A stretch of DNA of 5,740 nucleotides from Gleimia hominis (GTDB taxonomy: Bacteria > Actinomycetota > Actinomycetes > Actinomycetales > Actinomycetaceae), in contig NZ_JASXSX010000010.1 of NCBI RefSeq assembly GCF_032085515.1, forward strand, positions 1-5,740, written 5' to 3'. Position 1 is the stretch's first letter. The number at the start of each line of letters is the position of its first letter. The position numbers were made by a program, and so were the translations under genes. This document shows, one piece after another, positions 1-5,740 of this stretch. The notes under the pieces are model-generated. The model saw only the letters and a list, made by a program, of their open reading frames with translations, was not told the DNA's origin and did no database searches.

Positions 1-31
1 TGGTGGGGTTGTTTGTGAACTTGATAGTGTG
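1..31 (+). promoter_or_regulatory. boxA-like antitermination element in the rrn leader
   Basis: This element matches the actinobacterial rrn leader pattern TTGTTTGnGAACTnnATAGTG, seen here as ttgtttgtgaact followed by gatagtgtg (9-31). In rrn operons such a boxA RNA is bound by NusB-NusE and prevents premature Rho-dependent termination of the long untranslated transcript. The whole 31 bases recur with 25 of 31 identities at 2016-2046, just upstream of 23S. Its position about 130 bases before 16S fits a leader role. The identification rests on remembered similarity to mycobacterial and related leaders, and the exact limits are inferred. The operon promoter is not in the window. Confidence 0.75.
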
Positions 32-164
32 TTTTCTTGGCTTTTTTTGCTTTTTGTTTTTGTTTTTTCTTTTGTTTTTTGGTTGGGGTTGGCTGCTGCT
101 GGTTGCTTGCTGGTTTTTGCTGGTGGGTGGTTGGTGGTGGTTTGCTTTCTGAATGTTTTGTTTT
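32..164 (+). other. rrn leader, A-free G/T-rich spacer before 16S
   Basis: This is untranslated precursor RNA removed during 16S maturation. There is no A on the + strand from 27 to 151 (125 bases), and bases 1-180 contain only 9 A and 13 C. The lack of A removes all stop codons, so the frame open at 29-268 is a composition artefact; it also runs into conserved 16S sequence. T tracts dominate the first half, and GGT/GGTT repeats (122-140) form a G-rich block able to make a two-tier G-quadruplex. One weak partner for a 16S processing stem is 69-77, which can pair with 1826-1834 over 9 bp with one G.U. No promoter is visible here. Confidence 0.7.
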
Positions 165-1727
<1,563 letters not shown>

Positions 1728-1808
1728 ATTTTTGTTTTTGCTTGCTGGCTTGGTTTGTTCCTGCTGGTGTTTGGTGGGGGCTGGGTTGGTGGGTGTCCTT
1801 GGTTTTGG

Positions 1809-1836
1809 ATTTTATTTTAAAGATTAAACAAGAGCT
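1809..1836 (+). other. A-rich island, candidate precursor processing helix
   Basis: This is the only A-rich stretch between two A-free tracts. Within it, aaacaagag (1826-1834) is a perfect 9-base complement of ctcttgttt at 2104-2112 next to the 23S 5' end. It can also pair with cttttgttt (69-77) in the 16S leader using one G.U. It therefore could close a spacer hairpin or the pre-16S processing stem cut by RNase III. The same aaacaag core reappears at the 23S 3' end (5266-5272). Pairing is seen in the sequence; the processing role is inferred. Confidence 0.4.
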
Positions 1837-2015
1837 TTGAGTGCTTGGGGGCGTGTTTTTGCGTTTCTGGGTTTGGCTGGGATTAGTTTGCTGGTGCTGC
1901 GCGAGAGTGTGTGGTGTTGGTGGGGCATGCTATCGGGTTTAGGGTCAATTCCTTTGTGGCCTTTTGGCTTCCTGGTTCTGCTACTACTGTTGTTGTTGTG
2001 GTGGTGGGGTTGGGG

Positions 2016-2054
2016 TGGTTGGGTTGTTGGTGAACTGTATAGTGGTTGCGAGCA
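2016..2054 (+). promoter_or_regulatory. boxA-like antitermination element before 23S
   Basis: The stretch ttgttggtgaactgtatagtggttgcgagcat closely matches the conserved spacer motif of mycobacteria and relatives (TTGTTTGAGAACTGGATAGTGGTTGCGAGCATC, recalled from memory). Bases 2016-2046 repeat the leader element at 1-31 with mismatches only at leader positions 5, 14, 22, 23, 30 and 31. A second boxA ahead of 23S is a common rrn design that reloads the NusB-NusE antitermination complex. It lies about 70 bases upstream of the 23S start, inside G/T-rich sequence, and its A residues stand out against the A-free flank that follows. Confidence 0.75.
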
Positions 2055-3303
2055 TCTTTTTGTTTGTTTTCTTGTTTTTTTGTTGTTGTTTTTTGTTTGT
2101 GTTCTCTTGTTTTTGGGTTTGGTTTGTTTTTTGTTTTGGGGCGTTCGGTGGATGCCTTGGTGCTTGGAGCTGATGAAGGACGTGGTGGTCTGCGATATGC
2201 CTTGGGGAGTTGACGAGCGAGCTGTGATCCAGGGGTTTCCGAATGGGGTAACCTGACTGGGCTTTGGCCTGGTTACCAGCCTTTGAATGTATAGGGGGTT
2301 GGGGGGAACGTGGGGAAGTGAAACATCTTAGTACCTGCTGGAAGAGATATTCTGTGAGTAGTGGTGAGCGAAAGTGGATGATGGCTAAACTGTGTGCGTG
2401 TCAAGGCGGCAGCTGTTGCGCATGTGGGGTTGTGGGATATGTTTTTTGGTTCTTCTGCCGGGGGCCGGGTAGTGATAAATGCAAGTGGGGAGCTGAATAG
2501 TTTGGGATGGCTGACCGTAGTGCGTGATAGTCGTGTAGGTGGTTCCTGTTTGCCTGCCTTTTATGTGTCCCGAGTAGCAGTGGGCTCGTGGAATCTGCTG
2601 TGAATCTGCCCAGACCACTGGGTAAGCCTGAATACTACCAAGTGTCCGATAGTGGATAGTACCGTGAGGGAATGGTGAAAAGTACCCCGAGAGGGGAGTG
2701 AAATAGTGCCTGAAACCGTGCGCTTTTAATCCGTCAGAGCCAGTCGACCGTGGGGTTTCCCGTGGTTGTGGTGATGGCGTGCCTATTGAAGAATGAGCCT
2801 GCGAGTTAGTGGTGCGTGGCTTGGTTAACCCTTTGTGGGGTAGTCGTAGCGAAAGCGAGTCTTAATGTTTTTGGGCGTTTGTGGTTGCGTGCTCTAGACC
2901 CGAAGCGGGGTGATCTACCCATGGCCAGGTTGAAGCGATTGTAGTAGGTCGTGGAGGACCGTACCCACCTAGGTTGAAAACTGGGGGGATGAGTTGTGGG
3001 TAGGGGTGAAAGGCTAATCAAACTCCGTGATAGCTGGTTCTCCCCGAAATGCATTTTGGTGCAGCGTTGCGTGGGCCGGGTGGTGGTAGAGCTACTGGTT
3101 GGTTGAGGGGCCGTTTGGTTACTGACGTCAGCTAAACTCCGAATGCCATTTCTGGTTTTTGCGTGGCAGTGAGACTGTGGGGGATAAGCTTCATAGTCGA
3201 GAGGGAAACAGCCCAGATCATCGGTTAAGGCCCCTAAGGGTGTGCTGAGTGGGAAAGGATGTGCAGTTGCATTGACAATCAGGAGGTTGGCTTAGAAGCA
3301 GCT

Positions 3304-3344
<41 letters not shown>

Positions 3345-3644
3345 GTGCGCCGACAATTTAGCGGGGCTTAAGCACGCCGCCGAAGCCGTGGCAGCATAAT
3401 GGTTTTTTTGTTGTGTTGGGTAGGGGAGCGTCCTGCGTGTGGTGAAGCTGGCACGAAAGTGTTGGTGGAGTGCGTGGGAGTGAGAATGCAGGCATGAGTA
3501 GCGTTTGACGGGTGGGAATCCCGTCCGCCGATTGACTAAGGGTTCCAGGGCTAGGTTTATCCGCCCTGGGTTAGTCGGGTCCTAAGGCGAGGCCGACAGG
3601 CGTAGTTGATGGATGACCAGTTGATATTCTGGTACCGGTGTTGT

Positions 3645-3760
3645 TTCGATCGTGCTGACAAAGTTGTGCTAACCATCATCCACAATGCAGCCGCGCCTCT
3701 TTCGGGAGGGTGGTTGTGGGTGGGTTTTGGGGTCCCTTCTTGGGTAGGCAAGCGCGTTAA
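3645..3760 (+). other. actinobacterial insertion in 23S domain III
   Basis: Between ttgatattctggtaccgg and aacaggggtgacgcattgaggtagcc there are roughly 100 bases with no counterpart in E. coli. A long extra stem between helices 54 and 55 is a known hallmark of Gram-positive bacteria with high-GC genomes. Its tip is clear here: cctct (3696-3700) pairs with ggagg-side bases 3705-3709 around a ttcg tetraloop, and ccacaa (3680-3685) pairs with ttgtgg (3714-3719) lower down. The outer limits are approximate. This is the best single marker of the phylum in the window. The reverse-strand frame across it (3557-3853) is a shadow. Confidence 0.85.
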
Positions 3761-4271
3761 CAGGGGTGACGCATTGAGGTAGCCTGCGCTGGCCGGTGGT
3801 TGTGCCAGTCTAAGGTTGTGGCCTGCTGCCCTGGTAAATCCGGGTGGCTGCACTGTTGTGCGAGGGTGAGGGCTGATGGGCCTGCACGCGTTGGCGTGTG
3901 GGTGTGGGTGATCCTGTGGTGTCTAGAAAAGCCTCGGCGTTAGAAGCAATACTGCCCGTACCCATAACCGACTCTGGTGGTCAGGTAGAGTATACCGAGG
4001 CGGCGAGTTAATCATGGTTAAGGAACTCGGCAAAATGCCCCCGTAACTTTGGGATAAGGGGGGCCAAACCCGGACGCTGATTGTACTTTTAGTGGTTTGG
4101 GTTTGGTCGCAGTGATTTGGCAGAAGCGACTGTTTATCAAAAACATAGGTGTGTGCGAAGCCGTAAGGCGATGTATACGCACTGACGCCTGCCCGGTGCT
4201 GGAAGGTTAAGCGGAAGGCTTAGCCACCCTGTTGGGTGGCGAGGGTTTGAAGTTAAGCCCCAGTAAACGGC

Positions 4272-4344
<73 letters not shown>

Positions 4345-4853
4345 CGACTTCTGCGCTGTCTCGACCATGAACTCGGTGAAATTGCAGTACGAGTAAAGAT
4401 GCTCGTTTCGCGCAGCAGGACGGAAAGACCCCGGGACCTTTACTATAGCTTGGTATTGGTGGTTGGGTGTGTTTGTGTAGGATAGGTGGGAGACTTTGAA
4501 GCGCTCATGCTAGTGGGTGTGGAGTCGTTGTTGAAATACCACTCTGATACTTCTGATTGTCTAACTTTCGCCCGTGATCCGGGTGGGGGACAGTGCCTGG
4601 TGGGTAGTTTAACTGGGGCGGTTGCCTCCTAAATGGTAACGGAGGCGCTCAATGGTCTTCTCAGCCTGGTTGGTAATCAGGTGTTGAGTGTAAGTGTAGA
4701 AGAAGGCTTGACTGTGACACTGACGGGTGGAGCAGGTACGAAAGTAGGAACTAGTGATCCGGCAGTTGCTTGTGGAAGCGCTGTCGCTCAACGGATAAAA
4801 GGTACCCCGGGGATAACAGGCTGATCTTGCCCAAGAGTTCATATCGACGGCAT

Positions 4854-4894
<41 letters not shown>

Positions 4895-4899
4895 GAGTT

Positions 4900-4984
<85 letters not shown>

Positions 4985-5102
4985 TGCGCGCGTTTGGAAA
5001 CTTGTGAAGGCCTGTCCCTAGTACGAGAGGACCGGGACGGACGAACCTCTGGTGTGCCAGTTGTACTGCCAGGTGCATGGCTGGTTGGCTACGTTCGGTA
5101 AT

Positions 5103-5135
<33 letters not shown>

Positions 5136-5299
5136 GGCTTCGAGATAAGGTTTCCCTCCCACACCTTGGTGTGGGGTGAGACTCCCAGTAGATGACTGGG
5201 TTGATAGGCCAGGTGTGTAAGCCTTGTGAGGGGTTTAGCTTACTGGTACTAATAGTCAAACAGGAAAAACAAGCTCTAAAAACCCAGAAGGTTTAGTGA

Positions 5300-5356
5300 G
5301 TGGTTACTGGTGATAGTGCAGTTAACGTAGGGCATTGTCCCACGGGCACTAACCAC
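5300..5356 (+). other. stem-loop in the 23S-5S spacer
   Basis: The outer arms gtggtta (5300-5306) and taaccac (5350-5356) are perfect complements. Inside, gtgc (5316-5319) pairs with gcac (5346-5349), and ggg (5330-5332) pairs with ccc (5339-5341) around a six-base loop. Together these make an interrupted stem of 14 pairs. It lies just after the 23S 3' end and is not followed by a T tract, so it is unlikely to be a terminator. A role as an RNase III or other processing site between 23S and 5S is a guess. Confidence 0.5.
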
Positions 5357-5410
5357 GGGAACTACTTGTTGAAACAATGGGGGCATGAGCAGGAAACAAT
5401 CCTCCTGACA

Positions 5411-5436
5411 CACAGCGCACTGCTTAGTGCAATGTG
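5411..5436 (+). other. small hairpin in the 23S-5S spacer
   Basis: Bases gcact (5417-5421) and agtgc (5426-5430) pair around a gctt loop. After a 2x2 internal loop, caca (5411-5414) pairs with tgtg (5433-5436). There is no following T tract. It may be a processing or spacer-folding element; no function can be assigned from sequence. Confidence 0.4.
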
Positions 5437-5566
5437 GTGTTAGCGGGAGCAAGCAAGGAATAACGAGACAAGCAAACAGTAATTGGTTTGCGCGCATACC
5501 ACTATACGGTTCACCACCAACCAACCCCACAAGCCAACCAAGGCAGGGGGGTTGACGCACTTGTTT

Positions 5567-5687
5567 TGTGTGGTGGTCATAGCCTAGGGGAAACGCCCAG
5601 TATCCATTCCGAACCTGGAAGCTAAGCCCTAGCACGCTGATGGTACTGCAACCGGGGGGTTGTGGGAGAGTAAGACACCGCCACACA
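5567..5687 (+). rRNA. rrf: 5S ribosomal RNA
   Basis: This is the small RNA of the central protuberance of the 50S subunit, bound by proteins L5, L18 and L25-type proteins. The conserved core tccattccgaacctggaagctaagccc is present, followed by gatggtactgc and gggagagtaagacaccgcc. The ends were set by helix I: tgtgtggtgg (5567-5576) pairs with ccgccacaca (5678-5687), giving about 121 nt, normal for the family. The stem ggtgg is also complementary to accacca (5513-5519) in the spacer, a possible competing fold in the precursor. It follows 23S as usual in actinobacterial rrn operons and is the last gene before the terminator. Confidence 0.96.
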
Positions 5688-5704
5688 CAAAACACATTAA
5701 ACAA

Positions 5705-5740
5705 TTTGGGGGCCGGCACACACTAGTGCCGGCCCCCAAA
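5705..5740 (+). terminator. rrn operon hairpin terminator
   Basis: A perfect 15-bp inverted repeat, tttgggggccggcac (5705-5719) and its complement (5726-5740), encloses the six-base loop acacta. It starts 17 bases after 5S. The GC-rich core with flanking T and A runs that pair with each other suggests a terminator usable from both strands. A T tract downstream would lie beyond the window, so the intrinsic-terminator call rests on the stem and its position. Confidence 0.9.

Larger units (their letters stand above)
5274..5566 (+). other. 23S-5S spacer, long and structured
   Basis: About 290 bases separate 23S and 5S, longer than the roughly 100 bases common in such operons. No tRNA and no credible gene is present; a reverse-strand frame (5276-5719) overlaps 5S and the terminator and has no recognisable protein features. 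Composition differs sharply from the other spacers: A and C are frequent, and bases 5512-5539 (caccacc through caacca) contain no T and almost no G. This A/C segment is complementary to the G/T-rich leader blocks. The spacer also holds at least three hairpins (5300-5356, 5411-5436, and gcaaac 5472-5477 with gtttgc 5486-5491). Confidence 0.8.

Noticed and set aside
1837..2256. 139-codon + strand frame with a hydrophobic, membrane-like translation
   Set aside because: It opens with TTG, has no ribosome binding site, consists of low-complexity L/W/F/V/G produced by G/T-rich A-free DNA, overlaps the boxA-like element, and ends inside conserved 23S sequence.
3557..3853. 98-codon reverse-strand frame
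   Set aside because: It lies fully inside 23S, over the actinobacterial domain III stem, where base pairing and not coding explains the sequence.
4816..4816. Antibiotic-resistance changes in rRNA
   Set aside because: The bases equivalent to 23S A2058, A2059 and A2451 and to 16S G530, A1408, A1492 and A1493 all carry the usual identity.
5483..5508. Possible promoter ttggtt / tatacg in the 23S-5S spacer
   Set aside because: The spacing is only 14 bases and the -35 match is poor.
5552..5580. Possible promoter before 5S (ttgacg as a -35 box)
   Set aside because: No acceptable -10 hexamer lies 16-18 bases downstream (ggtcat is the best), and that position is inside 5S itself.
5276..5719. 147-codon reverse-strand frame
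   Set aside because: It runs antisense through the 23S-5S spacer, the whole of 5S and part of the terminator, with no recognisable domain and no plausible promoter or ribosome binding site.

Overview
The window is one complete bacterial ribosomal RNA operon on the + strand, in the order 16S (rrs), 23S (rrl), 5S (rrf). It opens at a boxA-type antitermination element in the rrn leader and closes on a strong hairpin terminator. I see no protein-coding gene and no tRNA. The open reading frames on both strands either lie inside rRNA or run through spacers that almost lack A on the + strand, and therefore almost lack stop codons.

The organism is an actinobacterium (Actinomycetota). Four things point there: the leader and spacer motifs of the form TTGTTTGnGAACTnnATAGTG, a tRNA-free 16S-23S spacer, the large extra stem in 23S domain III (about 3645-3760), and an H69 stem of the type ggtgg/ccatc. 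From memory, the 16S core between about 760 and 1020 most resembles Actinomycetaceae (Actinomyces and relatives). This placement was not checked by alignment. The genes and spacers are unusually rich in U and G for that group, so this may be a divergent or lower-GC lineage.

Layout: leader with boxA-like element (1-164); 16S (about 165-1721); 16S-23S spacer (about 1722-2120) with a second boxA-like copy; 23S (about 2121-5273); a roughly 290-base 23S-5S spacer (about 5274-5566); 5S (about 5567-5687); terminator (5705-5740). The promoters must lie upstream of base 1.

The parts act as one transcription unit. The two boxA-like elements would load an antitermination complex before 16S and again before 23S. 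Helices between flanking sequences would guide excision of the precursors, and the terminal hairpin would end the transcript. The most unusual signals are three long A-free tracts in the leader and spacer, a composition switch to A/C-rich sequence before 5S, and an A-rich island in the 16S-23S spacer that can compete with the 23S 3' end for the same partner.
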